Assembly: GCA_964516435.1 (NCBI GenBank)
Contig: CAZEZP010000012.1
Coordinates: 10,700-74,699 of the forward strand
DNA from: HGW-17 sp964516435
GTDB lineage: Bacteria; Myxococcota_A; Polyangia; HGW-17
Length of the DNA stretch: 64,000 nucleotides
Direction of reading: 5' to 3'
Positions 10,283 to 19,583 of this stretch are shown in pieces. The stretch's first letter is position 1. The number at the start of each line of letters is the position of its first letter. A program made the translations under genes and the position numbers. Below the pieces are notes generated by a model. That model was not told the origin of the DNA, did no database searches, and saw only the letters and a program-made list of their open reading frames with translations.

Positions 10283-10438
10283 CAGGCGGGAGGAAAAAAG
10301 TCGGTTTCCTTTCGGTCAGATTTCGATTTCTGAACCGTCTGGATTCGATGAGATTCGAACTTCACCCCCACGAAAGCGGCATTCTGGCGATTGAAAAAAC
10401 CCTGACCGTTTTTCGGCCCCACCCAAAACCATATTGAA

Positions 10439-10486
10439 ATCGATAATAAAATTATATTTTATGATTTTTATTTATTTATTATCGAT
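10439..10486. repeat. AT-rich 12-bp perfect inverted repeat
   Basis: The arms ATCGATAATAAA (10439-10450) and TTTATTATCGAT (10475-10486) enclose 24 AT-rich bases in otherwise GC-rich DNA. The right arm includes the stop codon of the reverse-strand lipoprotein gene. It could end that transcript or bind a protein; no strong U-run follows. Confidence 0.55.
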
Positions 10487-11516
10487 CGTTGGCTTCGTTC
10501 GCACGGGAATGCCGGCACGAAATGCCAGGATTCTTCTCGGCAAGCAGCCGGATGGCATCCATCGGAAGGGGCTCCAGGCGGCCATCCTCCAGCAGCCAGA
10601 AACAAAAGGCATCCCCGCTCACGTCTGCTTCCCCCGAACCGCTCTCGCCCTCCCCTTCCTGCGAATGCGCCGATTCCGCATCATCTCCAGCGGGAACATC
10701 ATCGGACGGAGATGGCCGCACGATCAGCACGACGCCGTTCATGGCGCCCGGAAACTCCATGAGGTTCAATTGAACGCCGGCCTGCGGAGCCAGCCCCGGC
10801 GGCGGCGTCTCCAGGCGCACGGGATGGGCGCGCCCCGGCCGCAGCCACAGCAGGAGATCCCCGTTTTTCCAGGCGAGACCCGGCCAGTCCGAGCGCAACG
10901 GATGGCTTTCGGCGCGCGCGTGGAGGAGAAATCCATCCTTTACGGAATGCGCCTCGACGAAGCGCAGCCTCCCGTCCGACCACAGGGGAATCACCGCCAC
11001 GGCGGCCTTCTGTCCGTCCGCGGGCCATGCCGTCACCAGGCAGGCCGAGACCGGGGGACCCTCCCCGCTTCCGGCTTTCTGCGGCTCCCCTTCCGGCCCC
11101 GAGGGTTCCCCGAAACCCCGAACGGGGGGAAGCCGCTCCACGAGGAACACGAAGGCATCCGCAGGACGGGGCGATTCCTCCCGAGCGGACGGCGCCACGA
11201 CGGCCACGCGCCCCCAGCCGCCGCAGACTGCGGGCAGGGGCAGGCGCAGACGGGAAAACAGGGTGGGCATCCAGACGGGGCGCTCCCATTTCTGCGCCCG
11301 CGCCATGCGTTCCTGCAGGCGGGCGATCCAATCGCGGGCCGTCTCGGGGGAAACGGCTTCGGACAGGAGCATGCCGGGCGGCTCGGTCCTGTCCTGCGGC
11401 GCGGCGGAAGTCTTCGGAATGGGCGCGGAAGAGGCGCAGGCGGAAAACAGGAAGGCAAGAACTACGAAGCCGATGCGATCCATGCCGAGTCGAACCCCGA
11501 ATCGCCCCGGTTTCAT
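10479..11516 (-). CDS. Hypothetical lipoprotein
   Basis: A protein of about 345 residues with a lipoprotein signal: positively charged start, hydrophobic run GFVVLAFL and lipobox FSAC. The mature part is Pro/Gly/Ala-rich, with an acidic Glu/Ser stretch near the C-terminus and no recognisable domain or catalytic motif. The start is uncertain. ATG at 11516 gives a basic n-region, while ATG at 11483 gives a shorter signal; neither has a good ribosome-binding site. It lies 74 bp after the MFS gene on the same strand and may be cotranscribed with it. Confidence 0.6.
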   Translation of the reverse strand: MKPGRFGVRLGMDRIGFVVLAFLFSACASSAPIPKTSAAPQDRTEPPGMLLSEAVSPETARDWIARLQERMARAQKWERPVWMPTLFSRLRLPLPAVCGGWGRVAVVAPSAREESPRPADAFVFLVERLPPVRGFGEPSGPEGEPQKAGSGEGPPVSACLVTAWPADGQKAAVAVIPLWSDGRLRFVEAHSVKDGFLLHARAESHPLRSDWPGLAWKNGDLLLWLRPGRAHPVRLETPPPGLAPQAGVQLNLMEFPGAMNGVVLIVRPSPSDDVPAGDDAESAHSQEGEGESGSGEADVSGDAFCFWLLEDGRLEPLPMDAIRLLAEKNPGISCRHSRANEANDR

Positions 11517-11590
11517 TCCCGCGTTCCACATGATGCAGACACCGTCCTTCCCGCCACGGGTATAGGGCATGCGCGGCGCTGGCGCAAGGC

Positions 11591-12838
11591 TCAGCGCGGC
11601 TCCACGGCCGCCTCCTGCGGCACGCGGGCGGGGATGTCCCGATCCCGGGCCGGATCGATGAGCATGAAGAGCGTGGCGGCGGCGAACAAGCCGGTCGCCA
11701 TGAAAAACGCCGGCCGGTAGCCGAACGATTCCAAGACGGCCCACCCCAGGAGGGGACCGAACAGGCTGCGCACACCCGTGAGCGTCACGTGGACACCTTG
11801 ATAGAGACCTGGTTCAAAATTTCCGGAAAACCGGATGGAGCCGATGTTCCAGGCGATGGAAATGCCCGTCATGGCCACGGACTGGATCGCATAGGCCAGC
11901 ATCACGGCGCCGGCGGCGCCGAAGGGCATGAATCCGGCCACCGCCAGCACGAGCGGGAACCCCAAAAGGACCAGGAATGAAATTCCGGTGAAACGGAAGG
12001 GATTGGTGCGGTCGAACCACAGGCCGGCCATGGGGGACAGAAGCCACAGGGCCGATTGCCCCACCACCTGGCGGGAGAAGGAAATCACGGAATAATCCAG
12101 ATGCAGTTCGCGCACGAGATACAGGGGAATCACGGGGGTGAGCATCAAAAAGCCCAGCCCGTAAATGATGAAGTTGCGCTCGAAGCGCAGGAAGTCCGCG
12201 TCGCGGCCGAGCACCTCCCGCACGCAGGCGGCGGTGGCGCGCAGGTGCCGCCACAGGGAAGCGTCCGCGTTTCCATCGGCGGGCGGCTCCAGACCGGCCA
12301 GCAGGCGGGTGGAGACGAGCGCCAGCAGCGCGGCTCCCCACAGCAGCGGGACATGGAAGCGCTCATCGAAGTCCAGCAGCAGCCCCGTGAGCACGGCGGC
12401 GCCCATGCCCGCCAGGATCTTCAGGCTGGTGGCCCACCCGTAGAGGCGCCCGAGATTCTGCGACAGATGGCGGTCGTAGAGACGGTTCATCACGGGCGGG
12501 AGGATGGTGTTGAGCAGATGCACGGCGAACACGGCCGCGATGAACGTGGGAACACGGGGATACAGCGGATAGAGGAACAGGGGCAGCGTGCAGGCCCATC
12601 CCATGCGTGACAGCCGGCGGCGAAAAACGTTTCCGGCGCCGAGCCAGCGCACCAGGGGCAGGGAAAAGATGAGGCTCGCGTTGAGCAGGAACATCAGGAC
12701 GGCGACCCCGGCCGTGGATGCATGCAGGGCGCGGGCGGCGATGACGTCGGCGTTGGCGAAGACGCCGAAGGCGATGCCATTGCAGAAGTAGATGGCGAGG
12801 CTCCAGAGGAATATGGTCCGTCCAGGAAATGGGGCCAT
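11591..12838 (-). CDS. Major facilitator superfamily transporter
   Basis: This 415-residue inner-membrane protein has about twelve hydrophobic segments in two halves. A loop with basic residues between helices 2 and 3 (FRRRLSRMG) and SPMAGLWFDRTN between helices 8 and 9 fit MFS permeases. No substrate-specific motif is visible. GGAAGG precedes the ATG at ten bases. The neighbours, a lipoprotein downstream and a secreted protease upstream, give no clear hint of substrate. A drug or sugar exporter is possible but not supported. Confidence 0.72.
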   Translation of the reverse strand: MAPFPGRTIFLWSLAIYFCNGIAFGVFANADVIAARALHASTAGVAVLMFLLNASLIFSLPLVRWLGAGNVFRRRLSRMGWACTLPLFLYPLYPRVPTFIAAVFAVHLLNTILPPVMNRLYDRHLSQNLGRLYGWATSLKILAGMGAAVLTGLLLDFDERFHVPLLWGAALLALVSTRLLAGLEPPADGNADASLWRHLRATAACVREVLGRDADFLRFERNFIIYGLGFLMLTPVIPLYLVRELHLDYSVISFSRQVVGQSALWLLSPMAGLWFDRTNPFRFTGISFLVLLGFPLVLAVAGFMPFGAAGAVMLAYAIQSVAMTGISIAWNIGSIRFSGNFEPGLYQGVHVTLTGVRSLFGPLLGWAVLESFGYRPAFFMATGLFAAATLFMLIDPARDRDIPARVPQEAAVEPR

Positions 12839-12877
12839 GAACGAATGCCTTCCGGCGGGAAAACGCGAAAGCCAGGA

Positions 12878-14755
12878 TCAGGAGGGACGCGGACGGCGGC
12901 GGCCCAGCCACAGGAGGGCCGGCAGCAGCAGCAGGAAATACCGGTTTTCGCCATCCCCGGCGGGCGCCGCCTGGCAGCCGCCCTTCTTGCTGGACTTCCT
13001 GCCGCCGTCCATGGGCGTGCAGTACGCCAAGCGCCCGTGCATCACGCAGTTGTGGTACGACGGGCAGATGTTGTCATAGCGGCTGCACTGGGACATGCAC
13101 CGGAAGTCGCCGCCGCCGGCATCTTGGCATGAAAGCCCTGCGATGCAGGTGTCCCGGGAAGAGCACCTGTCGCCCAGGGCGCGCCCGCCCGCGAGTTTGC
13201 AGAACTGGCCGCCCGACATGTCCATGGTGCACACCGAGCCGTCCACGGGACACGTTCCGCCGTCGGCGCACGGAGTAGCGCAATGCAAAAATCCTCCACC
13301 GAAATCCACGCACTTGCGGCCGCCGGCGCAGTCGGCATCCACCGCGCAGGGGTCGCCATCCTCGCCGGGCTCGCCGCGCACGCAGGTGCCGAAGACGCAG
13401 TGGTAGGACTGGCCGCACGGTTGCGTGTCGGAGCAGGCCACCGTGCAATACCCGTGCTGTCCCATGATGAAGCAGTTGCCGCTCGTGCACTGGGCGGCGG
13501 TCTCGCAGGGCTCGCCGAGGTTCCGCCCGCCGGCCGGAGTGAGGAATTCTGGATTGCAGGCGCCGCAGGTCTCCGCTGCGGACGCACACACCTCGTCGGC
13601 CAGGCAGTCGTCGGAACCCGGACGGCAGGGGCTCAGGCAGCGCTTCACCCCGTCGGCCGCGAGCCGGCAGAACGCGGTCTCGCACTCGGTGTCGGAATTG
13701 CACGGATCCCCGAACGCCTTCACGCCGGGGCCGCCCGGCGAGCAGATGGCCTGGCCGCAGCCGATGACCCTGCAGTAGAAGCCGGCGCCGCAGGAATTCA
13801 TCAGTTGCATGGGATCGCAACTCTTCATGCACCGCTTGTCGGTGCCCTGCTGCAGGCACACGCCGTTCTTGCATTCCCAGTCGAAGTCGCAGGGGTCGCC
13901 CTCGTTGGAGCAGGCATCGTCCACGTAGCCGTTGCAGTCGTCGTCGACGCCGTTGCCGCATTCGTCCTCGTTCGCCACGGGCGCGCAGTAGCCGGCCGCC
14001 TGCATGACCTCGCGGATGATGTCCAGGTGTGCCGGAATGAAGGTGCCGATGGTGATGCCGGCGTATTCCCCCGTGCAGTCGTCGGAGCCGCGGGAAGTCA
14101 CGCCGATGAGCTTGAGTTCGGGCGTGAAGATGGGCCCTCCCGAGTCGCCGTGGTTGGCGCCCCGGCCCTGCGTGGCGAAATCGCCGTTGGCCGTCACCCA
14201 GCCGATGAAGGTGTCCTCGGTGCGCAACTTGACGCCGGCATGGTTGGTCTGCCCGCAGATGCTCTCGCCGTAGCCGATGATGGTCAACTGCGTCTGCCCG
14301 ATGGAGAGGGCGTGCTCCCCGGTGGCCGAAACCACGTAGGAATAGGGCGTGGCGATGTTGGACGGCACGCCCTCCGTGAGCGTCAGCAGCGCGATGTCCT
14401 GATCCTCGATGGTGTTGCCCGGGTACGTGCGCACGGAAGACACCCGCGTGGAGTACACGATGTTGTACATGCTCGGCCCCACGTGGATGCGGAATCCCGA
14501 CACGGGATAATTGAATCCGCTGTCCAGATCCCGCACGCAGTGTTTGGCCGTGACCACGATCTTCGGGGCGATCAGCGTGCCCGTGCACATGTAGCCGTAG
14601 GTATGCTCGATGAGCACGACGCCCGGCTGGCCGGGTTCGGAGTAGCCACCGTTGATGAAGGGCATCAGCGCGGGCTCCTCCCCGTGGGTGCAGGCCGCGG
14701 CGGCGAAGGTCATGGAAAGGGCGAGCAGAAGGTACCGGAACGTCTTTCGGGTCAT
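12878..14755 (-). CDS. Secreted trypsin-like serine protease with Cys-rich repeats and MYXO-CTERM-type tail
   Basis: This 625-residue protein has a signal sequence (residues 1-22, ending AAAAC, so either cleaved or lipidated) and a chymotrypsin-fold domain (about 34-245). The catalytic triad is His in VVTAKHC, Asp in DQDIALL and Ser in NHGDSGGP. Roughly 300 residues of Cys-rich modules follow (GDPCDFDWECKNGVC and similar repeats, five to six copies). The tail is KGGCQAAP, then a hydrophobic run FLLLLPALLWLG, then RRR. That layout is the MYXO-CTERM sorting signal of myxobacteria, processed by a rhombosortase-type enzyme. GAGGAG precedes the ATG. A surface or secreted protease is likely; its target is unknown. 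Confidence 0.87.
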   Translation of the reverse strand: MTRKTFRYLLLALSMTFAAAACTHGEEPALMPFINGGYSEPGQPGVVLIEHTYGYMCTGTLIAPKIVVTAKHCVRDLDSGFNYPVSGFRIHVGPSMYNIVYSTRVSSVRTYPGNTIEDQDIALLTLTEGVPSNIATPYSYVVSATGEHALSIGQTQLTIIGYGESICGQTNHAGVKLRTEDTFIGWVTANGDFATQGRGANHGDSGGPIFTPELKLIGVTSRGSDDCTGEYAGITIGTFIPAHLDIIREVMQAAGYCAPVANEDECGNGVDDDCNGYVDDACSNEGDPCDFDWECKNGVCLQQGTDKRCMKSCDPMQLMNSCGAGFYCRVIGCGQAICSPGGPGVKAFGDPCNSDTECETAFCRLAADGVKRCLSPCRPGSDDCLADEVCASAAETCGACNPEFLTPAGGRNLGEPCETAAQCTSGNCFIMGQHGYCTVACSDTQPCGQSYHCVFGTCVRGEPGEDGDPCAVDADCAGGRKCVDFGGGFLHCATPCADGGTCPVDGSVCTMDMSGGQFCKLAGGRALGDRCSSRDTCIAGLSCQDAGGGDFRCMSQCSRYDNICPSYHNCVMHGRLAYCTPMDGGRKSSKKGGCQAAPAGDGENRYFLLLLPALLWLGRRRPRPS

Positions 14756-14815
14756 GGCGGACTCCTCGAAGCAGGGAAACGGGGTTCGCGAAGGCGGCGG
14801 GAAAAGCCGGGCTCC

Positions 14816-15469
14816 TCAGGAAGGCCGGGCGGCCGTGAAGGCGGGGGCCACGGCGAGAACCAGCCCGGATTCCCGCTCGAGGAGTTCTACTCCAGTTTGG
14901 GCGCAAAGGGCAACCAGTCGTTCGTCGGGCCGGTCGATTTTCATCCCGGCGCGCGAGAAGGCCACGTGGATGCGATCCCCCTGCCGGACCGCGGAAAGCC
15001 GAAGGGGCCGATCCCCGGCCGCCGTGGCCGCGGTTTCCAGCGCCAAAAGCAGCAGCAGCAGGAACAGCGCGGGCGGAGCCTGCACGGACAGCCCCCCCGG
15101 CTCGTCACCGTCATCGAAGGTGATCGGGATCACGCGCTTGAAACGGTTGTGCGCCAGGTTCATGGCATGCTGGATGAACGTCGGCACATCCAGTTCGGCG
15201 GGGTCTTCCAGGAAGCGGGATCCGCAGAAATAGGAGAGCGCCTTGAGATGCCCGTTGATGCGCTCGCTGGCGCTTTCCATGTCCGCGAGCGCCTCCAGCA
15301 TCATGTCGGCGTCGGGCTGCGTGCCCTGCTCCTTCCACGCCGAAACGTCGTCCCTCGTGATCGACAGGTTCATGATGATGGCGCCCAGCGGGTTGTTGAT
15401 TTCGTGAATGATGCCCGGCAGGAGATCGGCGAGCATCTGGTCGCGAATCGTGCGCAGTCTTTCTTCCAT
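14816..15469 (-). CDS. Degenerate histidine-kinase-like protein
   Basis: In this 217-residue protein the N-terminal third is a convincing kinase dimerisation and phosphoacceptor helix pair (LLPGIIHEINNPLGAI, the H-box). The region where the ATPase N-box should lie reads as a Leu-rich stretch (LFLLLLLLALETAATAA). No DxGxG or GxGLG motif follows, so ATP binding is doubtful. The ATG at 15469 follows GGGGGAATA; longer frames run antisense through the transglycosylase gene and are rejected. It has no sensor or membrane segment. It may be a phosphotransfer or dimerisation partner. It lies 60 bp upstream of the protease gene on the same strand. Confidence 0.7.
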   Translation of the reverse strand: MEERLRTIRDQMLADLLPGIIHEINNPLGAIIMNLSITRDDVSAWKEQGTQPDADMMLEALADMESASERINGHLKALSYFCGSRFLEDPAELDVPTFIQHAMNLAHNRFKRVIPITFDDGDEPGGLSVQAPPALFLLLLLLALETAATAAGDRPLRLSAVRQGDRIHVAFSRAGMKIDRPDERLVALCAQTGVELLERESGLVLAVAPAFTAARPS

Positions 15470-15583
15470 GGCTATTCCCCCGTGGGAATGTCTCCGGCCC
15501 GTCCGGAGCATCCCTGCATACCACAATCGGCACTTCACGGAAAAATTTTTGCGGGTTCGGCATGCATGGGGTAAAGGTTTGAC

Positions 15584-18028
15584 ATGAACGACACGTCTTC
15601 CCGTCCGCTTCCCTCCCCTTCGCGCGGCATTCCGGGCCTGCGCCGAGGCTCCTCCGCAACGGCCTGGAGCCTGGTGCTGCTGTGCTGGATGGCATTCCCT
15701 TCCAGTTCCCGCGCGCAACCGGCCATGGGGGAGATTGCAGATGAGAAGACGGCTCTGCAAACGCCGGAAGTCCCGCCGCCCGGAACGCAGGAAGCCGCCG
15801 CCGACCCTGGAGAACCGGCTCTTGCGGATTCGTTCCCGCTGGCGGGGTCCAAGTTGCAGGTATCGCGGCTCTTCCCCGCCGTTTCGGGATCTGCCCGGCT
15901 GGCGGCGGCCCACGCGGAGTTCACGTCCGGACAGCCCGGTGCGGCCCTCGACGAACTGGCACGGCTGCCGGGAGCGTCGGGCGCGCGCGCGCGATTCTGG
16001 AAATTCCTGCTGGCCGTGCGCTCTCTGCAAATCGGCGATGCCCTGAGCGCCATGCAGATGCTGCGCACGGATTTCCCGCAACTTCGCGACTGGCTGGTGC
16101 TCCAGGCCGCCCTGGCCCATCTGGCCGCAGGCAACGTGGAAGAGGCGCGTGCCCTGGCCCAGGTGGTGGAAAACGGGCCCTATACCGTCGAAGGGCTGCG
16201 TCTCCAGGTCGAAACGGCCCGCCGTTCGCAGGATTTCATCGCCATGGAAAAATGGCTGAACCGCCTGGCCGGTCTGCAACTGCCCCGCCTGCAGGAAGCC
16301 GCCGTCCGCCTGGAACTGGCGAAACTGCTGATCCGCCGCAAGGCCCCTGCGCAGGCGTGGAAAATCTATCTGGCCCGGGTATGGGGCGCCGTCCCACAGA
16401 CACAAATGTCCCGGGAAGCCGAGGATGCGGCCGTTTCGGCCGGAGCCGGAAAAATCGCCGACTGGGCCCCGTGCGCGCAGAAAATCGAGCGGGCGCGTCG
16501 GCTTTCGGACCTGCAACTGCACGACGCGGTGGTGGAAACGCTGGCATCGGCCGCCGACTGCAGCCGCGACGAGAAATGCGAGGCGCTCTACTGGCGCGGC
16601 CGCTCCCTCTCCTTCCTGAAAAAGCGCCGGGATGCCGCCTCCGTGCTGGCCAAAGCCGTGGAACAGTGCGAAAAGACACGCAATATCGAACTGCGGGTTC
16701 GCGCCAAGTACATCGCCGGCCGCAACGCGCGCCGCATGGGCGACCCGAAGCAGGCGCAGGCCTATTTCCGCCGCGTGTATCGCGAGCATCCCGATGACAC
16801 GTATGCCGACGACGCCATGTACCAGGAAGCATCGGCCCTGTTCGCCCAGGGAAAGGCCGTGGCTGCGCGCGCAAAACTGGAGGAGATGATCCGCCGCCAT
16901 CCGCGGGGGGATCAGGCCGGCCAGGCCGTGTGGCGGCTGGTGCTGGAAGACCTGCAGGCCGGCAAGTGGGCGGCGGCGGCGAAAGCGCTGGCCCAGGCCC
17001 GGGAGCGGCTCGTTCCGGAAGCCCCCTACGAGGACTGGGGACGGCTGCTGTACTGGCAGGGACGCTGCGCCCAGATGCAGAAGGACGAATCCGCCCGGAA
17101 ATTCTATGCCGAAACCGTGGCCATGGCACCGGGCACATATTATTCGCTTTTGGCTTTGCACCGGCTGGAGGAACTGGCCGCCGGCGAAGGGACCACGCTC
17201 CTGCAAAAAATGCTGGCTGCGGCGTCCCCGTCCGTCTGGCCGTGGTCCACCCTGGAGCATCCCGACTTCGCGAAGCCTGCGTTCGCGCGCATCCTCCGGT
17301 TCGCCCAACTGGGACTCGCGGCCGAAATTCCGCGCGAACTGCAGGATCTGGGCCGCGCGCTGCCGGAAAAGCCGGAAGACGTCTTGGAAGCCGACCGTCC
17401 CTTCTGGCGGGCCATGATGCACGTGTATCTCACGGCCGGCGAAGAGTTGACGGCCGCCCGGCTGCAGGGCCGCCTGCTGTACGATTACGCCCAGGGCTGG
17501 CCGGCCGGCAACCTGCGCAAACTGTGGGAAACCGCCTACCCGCGCGCCTATGCCGCCGAAATCGCCGCCGCCGCCGGGCGCTTCGGCATCAGCGCCCACC
17601 TGCTGGCCGGCCTGGTGCGCGAGGAGAGTTTCTTCAATCCGTCCATCCGCTCCTCGGCGGGAGCGCTGGGGCTGGGCCAACTGATGCCGGCCACCGCGCG
17701 GCAGATGGCGGCGGCGGCAGGCGTCGCCGTGAAGACCGAAGCCGACCTGCTCGCGCCGGCCGTGAACCTGCCCATCACGGCCGCCTACCTCGCCCATCTG
17801 TCCCGGCGCCTCAACGGCAGCCTCCTGCTGACGGTAGGCGCCTACAATGCGGGAGAGAGCGCCATTTCGGCATGGCGCGCGCAGCATGCGGCCCAGCCCG
17901 TCGACCTGTGGGTGGAACTCATGGAGGTCTCGGAAACGCGCAATTACATCAAGCGTGTGCTCTCTTCCATGTTCGTGTATCACATCCTGTCGAAAGACGC
18001 GGATTTCCCGCGTCTGGACCTGCGCTGA
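15584..18028 (+). CDS. Soluble lytic murein transglycosylase (Slt70-like, TPR + SLT domain)
   Basis: This 814-residue periplasmic enzyme is predicted to cleave the glycan strand to 1,6-anhydro products. A signal peptide (about residues 1-46, ending SSSRAQ) is followed by a long helical superhelix with TPR-like repeats (for example QAQAYFRRVYREHPDDTYADDA). The C-terminal SLT domain has the catalytic Glu near residue 681 in VREESFFNPSIRS, then SAGALGLGQLMPATA and a YNAGE motif. Its length and order match the Slt/MltE-like family with an N-terminal TPR doughnut. AAAGG precedes the ATG. It diverges from the kinase-like gene. Confidence 0.92.
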   Translation: MNDTSSRPLPSPSRGIPGLRRGSSATAWSLVLLCWMAFPSSSRAQPAMGEIADEKTALQTPEVPPPGTQEAAADPGEPALADSFPLAGSKLQVSRLFPAVSGSARLAAAHAEFTSGQPGAALDELARLPGASGARARFWKFLLAVRSLQIGDALSAMQMLRTDFPQLRDWLVLQAALAHLAAGNVEEARALAQVVENGPYTVEGLRLQVETARRSQDFIAMEKWLNRLAGLQLPRLQEAAVRLELAKLLIRRKAPAQAWKIYLARVWGAVPQTQMSREAEDAAVSAGAGKIADWAPCAQKIERARRLSDLQLHDAVVETLASAADCSRDEKCEALYWRGRSLSFLKKRRDAASVLAKAVEQCEKTRNIELRVRAKYIAGRNARRMGDPKQAQAYFRRVYREHPDDTYADDAMYQEASALFAQGKAVAARAKLEEMIRRHPRGDQAGQAVWRLVLEDLQAGKWAAAAKALAQARERLVPEAPYEDWGRLLYWQGRCAQMQKDESARKFYAETVAMAPGTYYSLLALHRLEELAAGEGTTLLQKMLAAASPSVWPWSTLEHPDFAKPAFARILRFAQLGLAAEIPRELQDLGRALPEKPEDVLEADRPFWRAMMHVYLTAGEELTAARLQGRLLYDYAQGWPAGNLRKLWETAYPRAYAAEIAAAAGRFGISAHLLAGLVREESFFNPSIRSSAGALGLGQLMPATARQMAAAAGVAVKTEADLLAPAVNLPITAAYLAHLSRRLNGSLLLTVGAYNAGESAISAWRAQHAAQPVDLWVELMEVSETRNYIKRVLSSMFVYHILSKDADFPRLDLR

Positions 18029-18052
18029 AACGCCCGGCCGCGAGAGATCCCC

Positions 18053-18754
18053 ATGATGGCGTTCTTCCACATCGTCGCGGGACTGCTCAATGCAGGCATC
18101 ATGCTCCTGAAGTGGCCGCTGGCGCTGGCGCTGGCCGCCCTCCTGCCCGGATGCGCGGTGGCGCTCTGGCAGGCGCTGGCGCGGTTGCTCCACGCGGGCC
18201 TGCGGCTGTGGCCGTTCTGGACGGGATTTGCCGTCTTCTTCCTGCTGGTGCGGCTCTTCTGGCGGCGCTCGGCGATCCTCCTGTGGATCTGGACGCTGGA
18301 GCACGAGGCCACGCATGCCCTGTTCGCCCTGGCCACCGGCCATCCCGTGGTGGGATTCAGCGTGGGCCCGGACAAGGGCAGCGTGAAGTATCTGGGGCTG
18401 GATACCTGGCTCATCCGCATCTCTCCCTATTTTTTCCCCCTGTACCTCCTGGCCGCGCTGGGAATCCTCGGATTCACCGGACGGCTCGCCTCCACGGGCG
18501 GGCAACTGGCGCTGGGAGCGGCGTTCGCATCCACCGTGCTGCACATGTTCCACGAATTCCATCCCAGACAGGCGGATCTGGACGTCGCAGGCCGCCCCTT
18601 TTCCTGGTTCTTCGTTCCGGCGGCCAACGTGGCCACGTGGGGGCTGTTTTTATTTTTCTTCCTGCATGGCAGGCCCGGCATCGGCACCTGGTGGAGCATT
18701 TCGTGGCAAAACGCCCGCACCATCTGGCACACCGTCGCGATCGCCCTGCGCTGA
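18053..18754 (+). CDS. M50-like polytopic membrane protein with HEATH motif
   Basis: This 233-residue protein has five to six hydrophobic segments. LEHEATHALF near residues 82-91 matches the HExxH zinc motif of membrane peptidases, placed within a hydrophobic segment as in M50/site-2 proteases. FHEFHPRQADLD later could hold the third ligand. The core is short, and a PDZ domain is absent. It begins 24 bp after the transglycosylase stop and may be cotranscribed with it. An inactive homologue or another metal-dependent membrane enzyme is possible. Confidence 0.6.
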   Translation: MMAFFHIVAGLLNAGIMLLKWPLALALAALLPGCAVALWQALARLLHAGLRLWPFWTGFAVFFLLVRLFWRRSAILLWIWTLEHEATHALFALATGHPVVGFSVGPDKGSVKYLGLDTWLIRISPYFFPLYLLAALGILGFTGRLASTGGQLALGAAFASTVLHMFHEFHPRQADLDVAGRPFSWFFVPAANVATWGLFLFFFLHGRPGIGTWWSISWQNARTIWHTVAIALR

Positions 18755-18860
18755 AAACCCGCCACAATTGCAATTCTTGGCTATCCATCAGAAATAGCAT
18801 TGCATGATTGAAACGAAGAATTGAAATGTTCGATGAAAGAACCCGCCAGAAAAACAGGCA

Positions 18861-19583
18861 TCACTCGTTGGCGGCGTAGAGCAGCACCAGGGTGATATTG
18901 TCGGCGCCGCCCCGGGCCAGCGCCGTCTCCACGAGGATTTGCGGCAGGTTGGCATAGAAGTTGTGCACGAACAGATGCTGCAGTTCCTCGGAACTGAAAT
19001 AGTTGGAAAGGCCGTCGGAGCACAGCAGGAAGACGTCGCCCGCGGAGAAGGGAACCACCTGCATGTCCACCTGGAGGATCTCGCCGAAACCCACCGAACG
19101 CGTGATGACGGATTTCCAGCGGGAAATGGCGGCTTCCTCCTCGCTGATGTAGCCGGCCTTCAACTGCTCGTTGATCCAGGTGTGGTCCGAGGTCAGTTGG
19201 GTCATCTGGCCATCGCGGAACAGGTAGGCGCGCGAATCGCCCACGTGGGCCAGATGGAAGCGGGCGCCCTCCCGCAGCATGACCGTGCAGGTGGTGCCCA
19301 TGCCGGCCAGCGTGGATTCCCCGCGGGCCCGCTCCAGGATGGATCGGTTGGCTTCCAGAATGGCATCGAGCAGCGCCTCGTCCGCCTTCCTGCCGTTGCG
19401 GCCGGCCGCCAGCACGCGCTCGATGGTCCGGGCGGCCATGTCGCTGGCCACCTGCCCGCCCGCGTGGCCGCCCATGCCGTCCGCCACCAGATACAGCCCC
19501 AGTTCGTCATTGACGCAGAGGTTGTCCTCGTTTTTTTCCCGGACATTGCCAATGTCCGTCATGGCCCAAGAATGGATGCGCAT
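18861..19583 (-). CDS. PP2C-type Ser/Thr protein phosphatase
   Basis: In this 240-residue cytosolic metal-dependent phosphatase the PPM motifs appear in order: DIGNVREKNEDN, LVADGMGGHAGGQVAS, VGDSRAYLFRDGQM and LLCSDGLSNY, with Asp residues for two metal ions. It resembles Stp/PrpC phosphatases that reverse Hanks-type kinase phosphorylation; no such kinase is in the window. The ATG at 19583 is chosen because the family begins a few residues before this motif; an ATG at 19562 is possible. The longer frame adds a low-quality basic extension. Confidence 0.9.
   Translation of the reverse strand: MRIHSWAMTDIGNVREKNEDNLCVNDELGLYLVADGMGGHAGGQVASDMAARTIERVLAAGRNGRKADEALLDAILEANRSILERARGESTLAGMGTTCTVMLREGARFHLAHVGDSRAYLFRDGQMTQLTSDHTWINEQLKAGYISEEEAAISRWKSVITRSVGFGEILQVDMQVVPFSAGDVFLLCSDGLSNYFSSEELQHLFVHNFYANLPQILVETALARGGADNITLVLLYAANE

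Noticed and set aside
13283..15574. 763-residue forward frame opposite the protease and kinase-like gene
   Set aside because: The opposite strand carries intact trypsin and H-box motifs; this frame is compositional noise.
18771..18823. Bidirectional terminator (CAATTCTT...AAGAATTG) between convergent genes
   Set aside because: The 8-bp AT-rich stem has a loop of about 37 bases and no U-run; it is unlikely to terminate.
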